From Gordius sp. MW1 (lineage: Eukaryota; Nematomorpha; Gordioida; Gordea; Gordiidae): DNA of 64,000 nucleotides. The stretch spans positions 14,638,501-14,702,500 of the forward strand of contig OZ038528.1 of assembly GCA_964036665.1 (NCBI GenBank), written 5' to 3'. The translations under genes and the position numbers were made by a program. Position 1 is the stretch's first letter, and every line of letters starts with the position of its first letter. Below are positions 23,100-34,110 of this stretch, one piece after another. The notes below the pieces were generated by a model. The model worked only from the letters and a program-made list of their open reading frames with translations. It made no database searches and was not told where the DNA came from.

Positions 23100-24477
23100 C
23101 AACAAAAAACTTGATAAAAAGAATGATTAGTCATGAACGCAGTCCTGCTGTGGTTCACTTAGCTGTACATTTAGAAAATGGGCAACGCATTTATTTTACA
23201 AAAGCAAATGTTAAACGAATAGCCTTAAATTCTCTAGACAACGTTAACAGCTTTCTTCGAGCTATGTCAGCATGATGATTTTGCTCAAACGCTGCTATAT
23301 TGCGAAGTGCTTACATAGAATTCGCGCAGTCGATCCTTTGAACGTCGCAAGCGCGGAAAGCAAGTGGCCCTACGGCCTGACATTCAAAATTCGACAGGCC
23401 GACAATACAATATTATCCCAGTCAAGATGAATGTTTCTTTCTTTGCATGCTTTTAGTTAACGTCCGCTGTCCAAAATGCTTCCATCAGTTAAAAGTGGGC
23501 AACAGTGTTGTACTTTTCGCTTTCCACAGTGCATGCCCAGATATGTATTAGAGCATGATAATCATTGGGATAAATGCATTAGTCATGCGAGTCATACTTC
23601 AAATCCACAACAAATTCGTACATTGTTTGCAATTATATTGATTTTATGCTCCGCCATGTCCTACCAATTTCTGGAATAAATATTAAGCATACATGGCAGA
23701 AGATATCATTTATCGGAACAGTCATACACATGTTATAACATACTTCAAATACTACAACACTATAACGAAACTTTACTTATTCTTAAAGATTTATGCTTTC
23801 AAATTGGAAACGAAGATTCGACTCAATTGGGTATGTCTGCACCAAATCGATCTGCTGCTGCTCCATTCGATATAGACTAACATCGTGAACAAAATTACAA
23901 TCAGGGTGATCTTTTAACTTTTGGGCGATCTAATATTCCAAAGCTAGCGCCTGCAACAAAAAGCCATTTACGATAGGATTTAGCTTGTTGTTAATTTTTT
24001 TTTCTTTGATACATTTTTTGCTTTCACTATACTAACAGAAAATTGTTTTATTTCCAAAATTCTGATTTCAATTAAATATGGTAAATGCCTTCATTTAACC
24101 AAATTTGTTGGTGTTTTTTTAATATCTTTTCTTCTTTTAATATAGATTATAGGCTATAACAATACACTATTTTACACGCTTTACTAATCGAACATTATCA
24201 TTGATTTTTATACACCAGTGGTTTATAACTTATACACTTTTGTCACTATGCATATTTTTAAACTATAAAATTAAACTACCTGATAAGTATTTAAAACTGT
24301 TATAAATCTATAAAATTATGATTAAATTTGCCTTTTCCTAATATTAAGTTAGATAATTTATTTACATAATACAGCATTTTATTTTTTCAAATTAAATGTC
24401 CTATTAATACGTACTATATAGCTAATTAAGAAAAATTAAAAAATAAGACAAATCAGCGCTTTGCCGGGCACAGCTAG
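23100..24477 (+). pseudogene. Decayed Helitron (PIF1-like helicase region) with possible 3' terminus
   Basis: Out-of-frame fragments in the right order match the segment just upstream of the helicase Walker A motif in animal Helitrons: AVHLENGQRIYFT (~23160-23210), CQHDDFAQTLLYCEV (~23265-23310), SFERRKRGKQVALRP (~23330-23385), EHDNHWDKCISHASHTSNPQ (~23548-23610), QIRTLFAIIL, MAEDIIYR (23693), TQLGMSAPNRSAA (~23825-23865) and REQNYNQGDLLTF (~23884-23925). Coding similarity stops at about 23985. At 24471-24477 CAGCTAG followed by T resembles a Helitron CTRR end after a GCCGGGCA-type stem, though the stem is decayed. No functional protein is possible. Confidence 0.7.
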
Positions 24478-24545
24478 TTATTATATATTCCATCAGCTAA
24501 GGTCTTCCCACTCTCGTGTAGTGGCGGGAAAAAGTAAGGCGTGAG
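24478..24545. other. Spacer ending in the left target duplication of the 23-kb hAT
   Basis: The last eight bases (24538-24545, GGCGTGAG) are repeated at 47554-47561. Confidence 0.8.
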
Positions 24546-24671
24546 TAGAGCCCTGCACGGGCCTCCGGATTCGGGCAAATATTAAAACATAAATCGGGGC
24601 TCGGGTCGGGCCTAATGGGTCCGCCCGACCCGAGAAAATTGAATAAAAATTAATATAAAATTAAACATATA

Positions 24672-26059
24672 TTGCATAGCAATTAATTACAATACACTTC
24701 ATTACTAATAGTTTTAATGTCCAGCCAGCCCCTCCGACGATTTAATTTTAAACTATTTAACCCCCCCCCCTCTCTATTTTTTAGTTAGCCATGCCATGAT
24801 TTGAAATTTTTGAGTTAGACGTGTTGCGTGTTTTTAAACCCTATGAGAATATTTTAAAACAATAGACTGTGTGTGTGTGACTATGATTAAGTTCAAGTGG
24901 GTGGGTCTAGGAGTTATGATGAAATACTTAAAGCAATGCATTGTTGTGTATGAGTTTGATTGAGTAGGTGGAAATTATCATACAGATATGTGGAGTGGGG
25001 GAAGGGGGGGAGGCGCGCGCGAGCCCAGGATTTGATTTTAAAAACTTAAATCAAGAACGCCCTGCACCCCAAAAAATCTTTATTTTGAAATTATTTATTC
25101 AGTATTGCAATATCTGATTCCCAAAGGTGTAAAAAAATATTTTCATAAAAATGTATATTTCTTATGCTTTAAATGATATCATAATTTCAAATTATTTTAG
25201 TATTATTATTACACTTCTTTTTAATTTATTTTCATTTAAATTTACATTTTTTAAGACATTTATCTATTTCAAAAATTAAACCATATTTATATCCCTTTGT
25301 AGTGTTTGTTGTATTCATAGACTAGATAGACTGCTTATTAACGCACAAAATGTGTACCCTTTTTTCCGCCATTTTGATGAGTACATGGTAAAGTGGTGAT
25401 TATATAGATATTAGTAATTTTTGTAAATTAAATAATCTTAAAAAAGGTAAATAAAAAATATTGAATTGGGTAGATATCAAAGACAGCATTCTAAAATAAA
25501 TATCATGTTTGTTTAATAAATTTAGCGCCATCTATATTATGTATAATATTAATTTATTGACGTTCGTTCAAATTTATTATAAACTAGTCAGAAAGGTAAA
25601 TTGACTATTATGGGCTTAAAAATAAAACATTTTTATTCAATTTATTTTTTATATTAATTCTTAATTTTTGATTTATATTACGGGAATGATTATGAAAAAG
25701 AATTTAAAGTTTTTCAAAACTATTAAACAAATTAAAATTTTTAAATGTGCGTTAGTTACAAATTATTAAGATCAATACTTTTGGAGATATAAGCGTTTGG
25801 GGTCTCATATACCCCATAAGGTCAATTAAGAAAGTTTTTTTTTATTTGTCAAATTTATAGTAATTTAAGCATGTGTATAACATAATCAATATCTATAATT
25901 AAATTTATTTATTTTTATAGTTATTGATATTCTTGTGAAGCTATTTATGGTAACTTTTGTAATCTGTAAGATAAGTTTAATTTATGATTGTATATAATCC
26001 TCAAGTTCTGATTCTGATGGTAAAAATAAGATTATATTGCCATAATTAGTTAGCTAACT
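24672..26059. other. AT-rich DNA inside the nested hAT
   Basis: Starts at a TTGCATAGCAATTAA motif (24672-24686), the same word that ends several repeats in this window. No coding feature recognised. Confidence 0.4.
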
Positions 26060-26640
26060 TTGTGTTAACATCAAGATGATCTAAGTGACAGTGAAAAGGA
26101 AGGGATTCAGTTGGATATAGAAGAACTAGGACAGGCTTTGCCAAAACAGAATATTTATATGGTATAGAAAATCAAGAATATTTTATATGCTAAAATAGGT
26201 AACTTTTCGACAATATATTCCAAATAAGCCTTCCAAATATGGGCTGAACTATTCTCTTGTGGATGCAAAACTTGTCATGCATATAACTTGAAATAATACA
26301 CAGGCTCTCAGCCAGATGATTCTTATAAAGATAGTAACAAGCCATTTGACGTAGTTACACGGTTGATAATGCCCATCTCAAATTCAAATAAAAATGCAAT
26401 ATAAAAAGCAAATTACACAAAATTTTGTCCAAGCAAAAGGTGCAAAAGTCTTATCAATAAACTTTCTTTTTCAAGAAAATCTAACGTTAGTACCTTATAT
26501 TCCAAAAAAAACAAGCAGGTGATGTTGTCATCTTTTTATTATGACCAAAAAATTGACCCAGATTCTGGGACTGCTTTAAAACCCGAAATAATGCCTGTTA
26601 TTTATATTATTCAAACCTTCTTTTAATAAAAAAAACATTT
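26060..26640 (+). pseudogene. piggyBac-family transposase relic
   Basis: Fragments in shifting frames read KPSKYG then SLVDAKT (~26228-26268), YTGSQPDDSYKDSNKPFDVV (~26298-26358), LIMPISNSN (~26362-26390) and KKNKQVMLLSSFYYDQKIDP (~26503-26562), then ALKPEIMP. This is the order of the mid-to-late DDE domain of piggyBac transposases (YG.K..VLVDAK, YTG, VTRL, K..VLLLST.H, KPE). It is a different subfamily from the intact transposase downstream. Many stops make it non-functional. Confidence 0.65.
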
Positions 26641-26713
26641 GGTTTTTATATTTCTACTAACTATTTGGTGTCCATAACAATAAATAAAACATTTCATTTT
26701 GATTTTTATTAAA

Positions 26714-29557
26714 CCCGACAGGTACCAGTGTAACTTTTAGGTGACGCAACTTTAAAACCACATTTCTTAAAAACTACAGAAGATAAAAACATTTTTTAAA
26801 TTAAATTTGAAAGAACGAAATGCGATAAATCAGCTGATATAATTTCATAACTCCTTCTTCCTTCATTCGTGAATTATTCTCATTCAAAAATCGCAAAATC
26901 TGCATTTTCTACCTCCCTTCTTAAATTCAATATTTATGGATATACAACTGTAAGTTTTTGCAATTTAATTTGCATATTTATAATCTCTATAATTTTTCCA
27001 ACATTTTGATAGTAATTTTGAATTTATTTGAGTACTTTAAAGCCTTTAAATTTTGCCTTAAAGTTGAACATAACCTAAAGGTTACACTGGGCAGAGCTAG
27101 TTTGCCGAGCATATATTTTTAAGTGTTTTCATTTTAAAAGTATGGATCTTTTATATATATTTTTGTCTTTTTCTCGTAAACCTTAATGGTTTATAAGGGG
27201 TGGGGCTAGGAAAGTCAAGAATATCGCAAATTTTACACCTATAGGAAATAAAAATTAGTCTAGGTAAATTTTCATTTTCAAATTTTTGCTAATTTTTTAG
27301 TAGGAAATATGCAAAAAACAATATTTATATATATATTTACACATCCTATCACCACAAATAAGTATGAGAATAAGGAGGTCGAACTCAATTGATAAATTTC
27401 ATGCGATTTTTGTTATTCATTCGGATTCTATCTGTCGTTTTAAAAAGTTAAAAGTGATTTATAATAGAATTTGAGACATAAGTCCCCTTTTTAAATATTA
27501 TGTACTATTATTAGTTTTATTATTTTGCGTTAGAACTTTGATAGACATTATAGAGGAATTGGACACACCGAATGAAAATATTGACGAAGTACTGATTTTT
27601 CCGCCTCAAGACGAAGGGGACACGGATATGGAAAGTGGGGATGAAATGGACTTTGATCTGCAACATTTGCCACGATCTATGCTTAATTCTTGTATTGAGG
27701 TGGTTAGGTCAAATGAGCTCGATAACTTTCAAGATATAGACGGTAAATGGACCGATAATGACGCCATATTTAGGCCACGGGGTTGTGGGGACTCTGATGA
27801 AAATCGTATATTCAACCCCATCGTTTTAGAGCATCCTGAAGACTATTTAGAACAGTTTATCTCAAATGATGTTATTACACTTGTTGTAAATATGAGTAAT
27901 TTATATGCAAGACAACACAACCATGATCTAAATTTAACGATTAGCGAATTCAAAATCTACATTTCAATCCTTTTTTTAACTGGTTACTTGTCCCCAAAAA
28001 ATATCAAAATGTTTTGGGAACTTCAGGCCGATTCATTTAACAAAATGGTATCCAATGGTATGCGCAGAAATCGGTTTCAAGAGATAACTAAATATCTCCA
28101 TCTGTCAGATAACTCGAAATTGTTCCCATCAGACAAATTTTCCAAGATACGCGGTTTTCTAGATATTTTGAATTATAGGTTTAAAACCAATTTTAAATAT
28201 TGCAATTCCTCCCACATTGCTATGGATGAATCTATGGTCCCTTATTATGGACACCACATTGCAAAGCAATTTATAAAAGGCAAGCCTTTTAGATTTGGCT
28301 TTAAAATGTGGTGTGCGGCCACTAAAACCGGCTACCTAATTAATATGCAGCCTTACCAAGGAGCCTCATATTTGATGACCAAGCAAAAGGATTTTGGATT
28401 AGGAGGAGCTGTAATATTAGACCTTGTAGAAAAACTCCCTCCCGATTTCGCCCCGTATAATATATATTTCGATAATTATTTTACCAGCTCCAAGTTATTG
28501 AAATGTCTTTCACATATGAATATTGGAGCTACTGGGACAGTACGAGTAAATCGTATCAAATGTCCCTTGATTGATATAAAGACCATGAAAAAAAAGGAAA
28601 GAGGGTTTATTTCAAAGAAGAATACACCTAACATCATGGCACTACGTTGGAACTATAATAACATAGTGACAATGCTTTCTAATTGTCATGGTGTCACGCC
28701 CATAACTAATATAGCAAGAATTGCAACAGTTCAAAAATCAAGGAAAAAGATATCAGTTCAATGCCCATTTATGGTGAAAATGTATAATAAATTCATGGGC
28801 GGCGTTGATCGCTTGGATCAGAACGTCGATGCGACTAGAATATCTTACAGGGGCAGGAAATGGTATTTTCCATTATTTGCGTTTGGATTAGATACAGCGT
28901 GTCAAAATGCTTGGCAACTGTATTGCATGAACAAAGGAAACATGACACTTTGTAACTTCAAACGGGAAATCGTCCAAAATTATTTTAAAAAATACGGCCA
29001 ACTTCCGAAAAGAACGTTGAATCCTAGATTGACAAAAATTAGAAACGTCGTAGACAATCATCAACGACAGCATTGTACTCAACGGCGCTGCGTTGTTTGT
29101 AAAAAAGCGACTAGAATATTATGTTCTTATTGCAATGTTGGACTTCACATGCATTGTTGGTTATCGTTTCATAATAACTAAATGTTTTGCGCATATTTCG
29201 TTATATAATAAAATTTACAATTATGCTTATATATCTCTCGTTAACACACCTTTATTTCCGGAAGTAAGTTATTTTTCCAGAAAAATTTTTTGTTTATCTA
29301 ATAAGAACATATCGAGGTGCCCCGAAAAAAAATTTCATAAAAATTGGTTCAGCCGAACCCTTAGTGGTAGCTATCCGGTTAAATTTCCCTATATTTGTGT
29401 CTACCAGTGTAACTTTTAGGTGACACCCCTTTATTTCCAAAAGTAAGCTATTTTTCCGAAATTTTTTTTTTGTTTATCTAATAAGAGCATATCGAGATGC
29501 CCCAAAAAAAATTTCATTGAAATTGGTTCGGCCGAACCGTTAGTGGTACCTGTCGGG
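26714..29557 (+). mobile_element. piggyBac transposon with intact transposase
   Basis: Terminal inverted repeats CCCGACAGGTACC (26714-26726) and GGTACCTGTCGGG (29545-29557) are bordered by TTAA (26709-26712, with one extra A before the left CCC; 29558-29561), the piggyBac target. The right end region is duplicated (see 29243-29561), so the true 3' end of the transposase-bearing copy may be at about 29377. Confidence 0.85.
27538..29181 (+). CDS. piggyBac transposase (DDE_Tnp_1_7 family)
   Basis: A 547-residue uninterrupted protein, close to the usual length of the family. Residues ~1-60 are acidic; ~95-450 form the transposase domain. Catalytic aspartates are visible at ~230 (MDESMVPYYG), ~312 (YFDNYFTS) and ~424 (MGGVDRLDQN). 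The C-terminus carries a cysteine/histidine-rich zinc-binding domain (CVVCKK, LCSYCNVGLHMHCW, residues ~518-543), as in active piggyBac proteins. Role: cut-and-paste transposition at TTAA sites in the nucleus. The start codon is not certain: the frame opens with a non-ATG-like context at 27538 (TTG read as start), and the first in-frame ATG is GACATGGAAAGT near 27628. The open frame suggests recent activity. Confidence 0.93.
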   Translation: MIDIIEELDTPNENIDEVLIFPPQDEGDTDMESGDEMDFDLQHLPRSMLNSCIEVVRSNELDNFQDIDGKWTDNDAIFRPRGCGDSDENRIFNPIVLEHPEDYLEQFISNDVITLVVNMSNLYARQHNHDLNLTISEFKIYISILFLTGYLSPKNIKMFWELQADSFNKMVSNGMRRNRFQEITKYLHLSDNSKLFPSDKFSKIRGFLDILNYRFKTNFKYCNSSHIAMDESMVPYYGHHIAKQFIKGKPFRFGFKMWCAATKTGYLINMQPYQGASYLMTKQKDFGLGGAVILDLVEKLPPDFAPYNIYFDNYFTSSKLLKCLSHMNIGATGTVRVNRIKCPLIDIKTMKKKERGFISKKNTPNIMALRWNYNNIVTMLSNCHGVTPITNIARIATVQKSRKKISVQCPFMVKMYNKFMGGVDRLDQNVDATRISYRGRKWYFPLFAFGLDTACQNAWQLYCMNKGNMTLCNFKREIVQNYFKKYGQLPKRTLNPRLTKIRNVVDNHQRQHCTQRRCVVCKKATRILCSYCNVGLHMHCWLSFHNN

Positions 29558-29561
29558 TTAA
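29243..29561 (+). repeat. Duplicated piggyBac 3' end
   Basis: Two ~130-bp copies of the subterminal region (29243-29381 and 29424-29561) share words such as TTTGTTTATCTAATAAGA, CATATCGAG, TTTCAT.AAATTGGTTC and CCGAACC.TTAGTGGTA. The first ends CCGGTTAA, the second CGGGTTAA. Between them (29402-29423) is a copy of the 5' subterminal sequence ACCAGTGTAACTTTTAGGTG found at 26724-26743. This is best read as a short second element, with 5' and 3' ends only, abutting the transposase copy. Confidence 0.7.
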
Positions 29562-30100
29562 TTTTCTTTGTGTTTAGTAAATTGCATATAATTTTAGAAT
29601 TTTTAAGAATGGGGTCCAATAAACCTGGGATTTTTATAAGTACATGGAGGGTTAATAGTGAAAGTTTATAGGGTTACCTGTCCTGGAAAATCAAAAATTG
29701 GTGACATGGCATCCTCTCTCAATTGATGATATTTTGTTGAAGTTGGATACAACATATCCCTGATAAAATGATAAGAACAGATCCTAGTTATGTAAATTTG
29801 TAAAAAAAATTAAAATATATTAACGATTGTTACTTACTTATGATAAGAATATTGTTTATCCCGAGTTTTTCTATGAGAACAATATGGAACAGCACAAATT
29901 GGCTTAGTTGAAATACACCAGTTGTGCTCCTTTAAATGGCGGATAATTTGACACACAATTTACCATATGGAACTTATTATGAGCAGTCTATGTATTCTAT
30001 GCTTGTATTACGATTTTCATTCATAAAAATTAAAAAAAAGTTAACTAAAGAAACTGAGAAGAATATATATCAAACATATATTAAATAAGACACTTGTTAG
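29562..30100. other. AT-rich DNA, no feature recognised
   Basis: It lies between the piggyBac element and a truncated hAT end; no coding frame with a recognisable domain. Confidence 0.4.
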
Positions 30101-30295
30101 TAGTGATGCGGAACCGAGAAAAATCTCGGTCGAATTTGAAAAATGGAGTCGAGATCGAGACGAGAATTTTGATGTCGAGACGAGACGATACGAGATTTTT
30201 TCGGCGAGATCTCGACTTTTTATTGATCGTTAGATTTTAGTAAATTATTGTGCTTTTTGATTTGCAGGATTTACATTAAGGTATTAAGTGTAAAT
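30101..30295 (+). mobile_element. Truncated left end of the TAGTGATG hAT family
   Basis: Starts TAGTGATGCGGAACCGAG and carries repeated CGAGACGAGA words, closely matching the left ends at 34933 and 38093, including the GGATTTACATTAAGG region. It is cut off by the next repeat at about 30296. Confidence 0.75.
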
Positions 30296-30490
30296 CAATA
30301 AACTCGGGGCTTCGGCCCTCGTGGGAAGGGGGAGAAGGGAAGGGGAGTAGGGGAAGGGAAGGGGGACAACTCATCTATACTCCGTATAAACGTCGCATAT
30401 TTGCAATGCAATTTATGGGCGAAAAAGGTAGGAAGGGGCGAAAAAGGTAGGAAGGGGCGAGAATGCCTATAGGGAAGTATTAAATGCAAA
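30296..30490 (-). repeat. Pyrimidine-rich repeat with GGGCCTTCGGCCC-type hairpin
   Basis: Shares with 55570-55715, 31290-31440 and 46470-46600 (strand-adjusted) the words CTATAGGCATTCTCGCCCC, TTGCATAGCAAATATG-like and GATGAGTCGTCCCC-like, ending in a hairpin (CGGGGCTTCGGCCC). This is one module of the complex repeat. Confidence 0.7.
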
Positions 30491-30564
30491 ATAATTAGTT
30501 ATAGATCCTTGTAGGGGAGGGCATAGGGTAATTATCAATGTTAACCAATTCAAAAACGAAAAAA

Positions 30565-30940
30565 AAATTCGATTTATTTGGCCAATGGTCATTTTTTCCA
30601 TTGGTCAGTAGCCTGCGGACGATCAAAAAGTCATATTATCAATGATATTAACAAGAACAAAATACTAATTTAATTTTAAAAAAAAATAAAAATTTTGCCC
30701 TCTCCCGAGCTTGAACCAGGGATCAAGTCACCCTGTTTACAAGCCGTGCGCTATAACCCGTCACACCATGCTGGTATTAAAATAGTAGAAGTTATTATGT
30801 TATTTATATAGATAATGAAATAATAAAGTTCTGTTTTATATTTAGAAAATCAATATATTTCATCGGTCAGTAGCCGGCGGAGGGTCAAAAAGTCAAATTA
30901 GCAATGGTATTAACAAGAACATAATATTAATTTAATTTTA
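30565..30940 (-). repeat. Single CCAAT-satellite units around a tRNA-like segment
   Basis: Units at about 30565-30665 and 30850-30930 contain CCAATGGTCATTTTTTCCAT or CATCGGTCAGTAGCCGGCGG and CAAAAAGTCA, as in the large arrays. Confidence 0.65.
30696..30775 (-). repeat. tRNA-Thr-like segment (pseudo-tRNA or SINE head)
   Basis: On the minus strand a D-arm/A-box-like TGGTGTGACGGGTTATAGCG is followed by an anticodon-loop-like GGCTTGTAAAC (TGT, threonine) and a T-arm with B box CCTGGTTCAAGCTCGGG. The anticodon stem and the 5' acceptor strand do not pair, so this is not a functional tRNA. A related segment is at 40905-40970. Confidence 0.5.
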
Positions 30941-31099
30941 AAGAAAAAAAATTAAAATAAAAATTCCTTTTAGTTTTAAAAAAGGGCTAAATTCTGAAAC
31001 TACCCCCCCCCCCGATTCGCTCGAAACTTTACCCGTAGGTGCCCAGGGCGGCCAGGGGTAAAATAGCCTTTTCAGATTCCTAAAATACCTTTTCGTTTT

Positions 31100-31285
31100 A
31101 AAAATACGCCCTTCGGGCGTAACTGGGGGCTTCGCCCCCAGACCCCCTCGGGGGCTTCGCCCCCAAACCCCCTGCTGGGGGCTCCGCCCCCAGTCCCCCC
31201 TTGGGGGCACTGCCCCCAAACCCCCGTTGGGGGCTACGCCCCCAAACCCCCATCTCCTGGGGGCTCCGCCCCCAGACCCCCGGAG
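31100..31285. repeat. GC-rich array of triloop hairpins
   Basis: At least six consecutive short inverted repeats of the form GGGGGC-NNN-GCCCCC (loops TTC, TTC, TCC, ACT, TAC, TCC) separated by CAGACCCCC/CAAACCCCC. The start is marked by TACGCCCTTCGGGCGTA. Long open frames here are compositional. Confidence 0.85.
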
Positions 31286-32439
31286 AAGGGGGAGATGGGA
31301 AGGGGGGGGGGGAGAAGGGAAGAGGGGACGACTCATCTATTCTACGTATAAATGTAGCTTATTTGCTATGCAATTTATGGGCGAGAAAGGTGAGAAGGGG
31401 CGAGAATGCCTATAGGGGGGTATTAAATGCAAAAGAATTGGACTGACGGGCATAGGTAGGTATCAATGTTAGCCAAAAAAACGTAAAATTTTATTTTGAT
31501 TTACAATTTGACGAAGCGGGAAAATATAAATGAGTTAAGTGTATAAATGTCGGCTGGATAAAGTATATAAATATCATCTTTATTTTTTATTTTTTAATAA
31601 ATGAAATTAGGTTAAACATTTTAGGTTAGGAGGGTGAAGGGGCTAAAATGTAACTCTTGGAGGAAGCTTTATTGAAATTTTTTGTCATTTAGTGGCCCCC
31701 CCCTTAATTGAAATTTTAAAGTTTCGCCTCCCCCCCCCCAAACCAAAACCTGGCTACGCTCATGTCCCTGTCTGATCAATTAAATTTCATTTTTGATAAA
31801 CATATTTTTACGATAAAATGTTTTTTAAAAGTGTAATGTATTATAGAGTTAGACGTCATTTATAATAAGGAGGCTGGATTATTACCAAAAGTTCCGAGAA
31901 GATTGAATACATTAAAATGTAAAGCTAGAAAAAATGCAACCATTTCATTTTTAAGTTAAACTGTTTGAACCAAAACAAAATCTAGTGGAACGTTATTGTA
32001 AGTAAAGGAAACCTTTAAATTAGTATGCCCTAATTCGCAGTTAATTAAATTAAAGATTAATTTTCTAATTTAAAAGATTTAAAAATTATAAACAGCTGAC
32101 TTGGCGCTCTAAGTGTATTTGCCTGAAGTGAGGGGGAATAGAAGAGTAACTACCTCCTTCCCCCCCTTTCACTCCGTTAAAACTAAACGCGCACACTATC
32201 CCCCCTTTCCCTCCGTTAATTTGCCAAAAGCATATAAAAATCAATAATAATAAAAAGGGGTTGAGGGATGATCTCCTCCACTCCCGCCCCCTAATAATAC
32301 CAACTCAGCGGTGGAAGGGTAAGATAGGGAGGGGTAGGGGTTTAACGTATAATCAATATAAAAATAGAGGTAATTTTTATTTAGTATGGTTAGTAATAAT
32401 GGAAAACTTTGTTAAAAATAGTAATTAATTTAGGCGTCC
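31286..32439. other. Pyrimidine-rich module, MITE end and AT-rich spacer of copy A
   Basis: 31290-31440 carries the CTATAGGCATTCTCG-type module inverted; 31675-31766 is C-rich and ends CCTGGCTACGCTCATG, one end of the CATGGGCGTAGCCAG family. Between 31770 and 32440 no structure was recognised. Confidence 0.5.
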
Positions 32440-32990
32440 TGTTACGTCTGCGCATCTAAAAATGGCACAATTACCAGCGATATGCAATAGCTCCGCTATT
32501 GCCTGTTACGAACGCGCATCTAAAAATGATAAAATTTAAAAACTTACTTTTGGTTAAGGTAAAATGTTATTAAATTGGGATAATTCCTATTGTAGCTTAT
32601 AATAAAAAATTGCATAGAAATTATTAAAAATTTTTACATAGAAATTAATGGGAAATAATAATAAAAATTAAAAAAATCCTTACGACGAAACTATCAGCGA
32701 CATGCAATAGCGAGCTATTGCCTGTTACGACCGCGCATCTAAAACTGTCACAGGTATCATAAAGACAAACCAAAAAATTTAATTGGGATAATTCCTATTG
32801 TAGCTTATAATAAAAAATTGCATAGAAATTATTAAAAATTTTTACATAGAAATTAATGGGAAATAATAATAAAAATTAAAAAAATCCTTACGACGAAACT
32901 ATCAGCGACATGCAATAGCTCCGCTATTGCCTGTTACGACCGCGCATCTAAAACTGTCACAGGTATCATAAAGATATATCAAAAAATTTA
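32440..32990 (-). repeat. Three copies of a GCAATAGC...GCTATTGC hairpin repeat
   Basis: Copies near 32470-32530, 32690-32760 and 32900-32970 share CAGCGACATGCAATAGC, a short loop, GCTATTGCCTGTTACGA and GCGCATCTAAAA. The 8-bp stem is perfect in the copies with loop TCC; the middle copy has lost part of the loop. Inverted copies occur at 44930-45330. Confidence 0.85.
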
Positions 32991-32999
32991 CATGTGCTA

Positions 33000-34110
33000 A
33001 ATTGTTCCATTGGTCAGTACCAAAAGACAATCTATTAATACAAAAGAGTCAAAAAAAACTAAAAAAAATTTTCGATTCACATTTTGGCCAAATGGTCATT
33101 TTTTTCATTGGTCACTACCAACAGATACTCTATAAGTCAATGTTAGCCAAAAAAACGAGGAAAAAAATTTTACTTCATACTTTGGCCAATGGTCATTTAA
33201 TTCCAATGGTCAGTAGCCAGCGGACGGCCAAAAAGTCATATTATTAATGGTATTAACAGAAACAATCATAAAAGTAAAAAAAAAACGAAAAAAAATTTTC
33301 GATTCACATTTTGGCCAAATGGTCATTTTTTTTATTGGTCACTACCAACAGATACTCTATAAGTCAATGTTAGCCAAAAAAACGAGGAAAAAAATTTTAC
33401 TTCATACTTTGGCCAATGGTCATTTTTTTCCAATGGTCAGTAGCCAGCGGACGGCCAAAAAGTCATATTATCAATGGTAGTAACAGGAACAATCATAAGA
33501 GTCAAAAAAACGAGGAAAAAAATTTTACTTCATACTTTGGCCAATGGTCATTTTTTTCCAGTGGTCAGTAGCCAGAGGACGGCCAAAAAGTCAGATTATC
33601 AATGGTAGTAACATGAACAATCATAATAGGCGGAAAAAAGCGAAAAAATAAACTTGGATTCACATTTTGGCCAAATGGTCATTTTTTTACAGTGGTCAGT
33701 AGCCAGCGGACGGCCAAAAAGTCATATTATCAATGGTAGTAACAGTTACAATAATAATATTCAAAAAAAAACCCGAGATTCGAACCCAAAAACTGGTTAA
33801 ATTAACAAAAATTAAAAGTGCGTATCCACGTTCGGTTCGGTGCAAGACATCCACGTTTTTTTCATTGGTCAGCAGCCAACGGACGGCCAAAAAGTCTTAT
33901 TATCAATGGTAGGAACAAGAACAATCATAAGAGGCAAAAAAACGGAAAAATAAACTTGGATTCACATTTTGGCCAAATGGTCATTTTTTTCCAGTGGTCA
34001 GCACCCAGCGGACGGCCAAAAAGTCTTATTATCAATGGTAGTAACAGGAACAATCATAATAGTCAAAAAAAATCCCGGGATTCGAACCCAAAAACTGGTT
34101 AAATTAACAA
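33000..34110 (+). repeat. CCAAT-hairpin satellite array (~130-bp unit)
   Basis: Tandem units of TTGGCCAATGGTCA, T-run, CCA(T/A)TGGTCAG, CCAGCGGACGGCCAAAAAG, then AACAATCATAA, AGTCAAAAAA and ATTCACATTTTGG. Each unit contains an inverted repeat CCAATGG/CCATTGG. Unit spacing near 125-132 bp. Frames of 60-95 codons across it are repeat products. Confidence 0.85.

Noticed and set aside
30696..30775. Functional tRNA-Thr gene
   Set aside because: Acceptor and anticodon stems do not pair; only the loop sequences and B box are tRNA-like.
30938..31336. 132-codon glycine/proline-rich open frame on the minus strand
   Set aside because: Produced by the GC-rich hairpin array, where stop codons are rare for compositional reasons; no domain.
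33000..34110. CRISPR-like array
   Set aside because: Units are repeats without unique spacers, in an animal genome with spliced genes.
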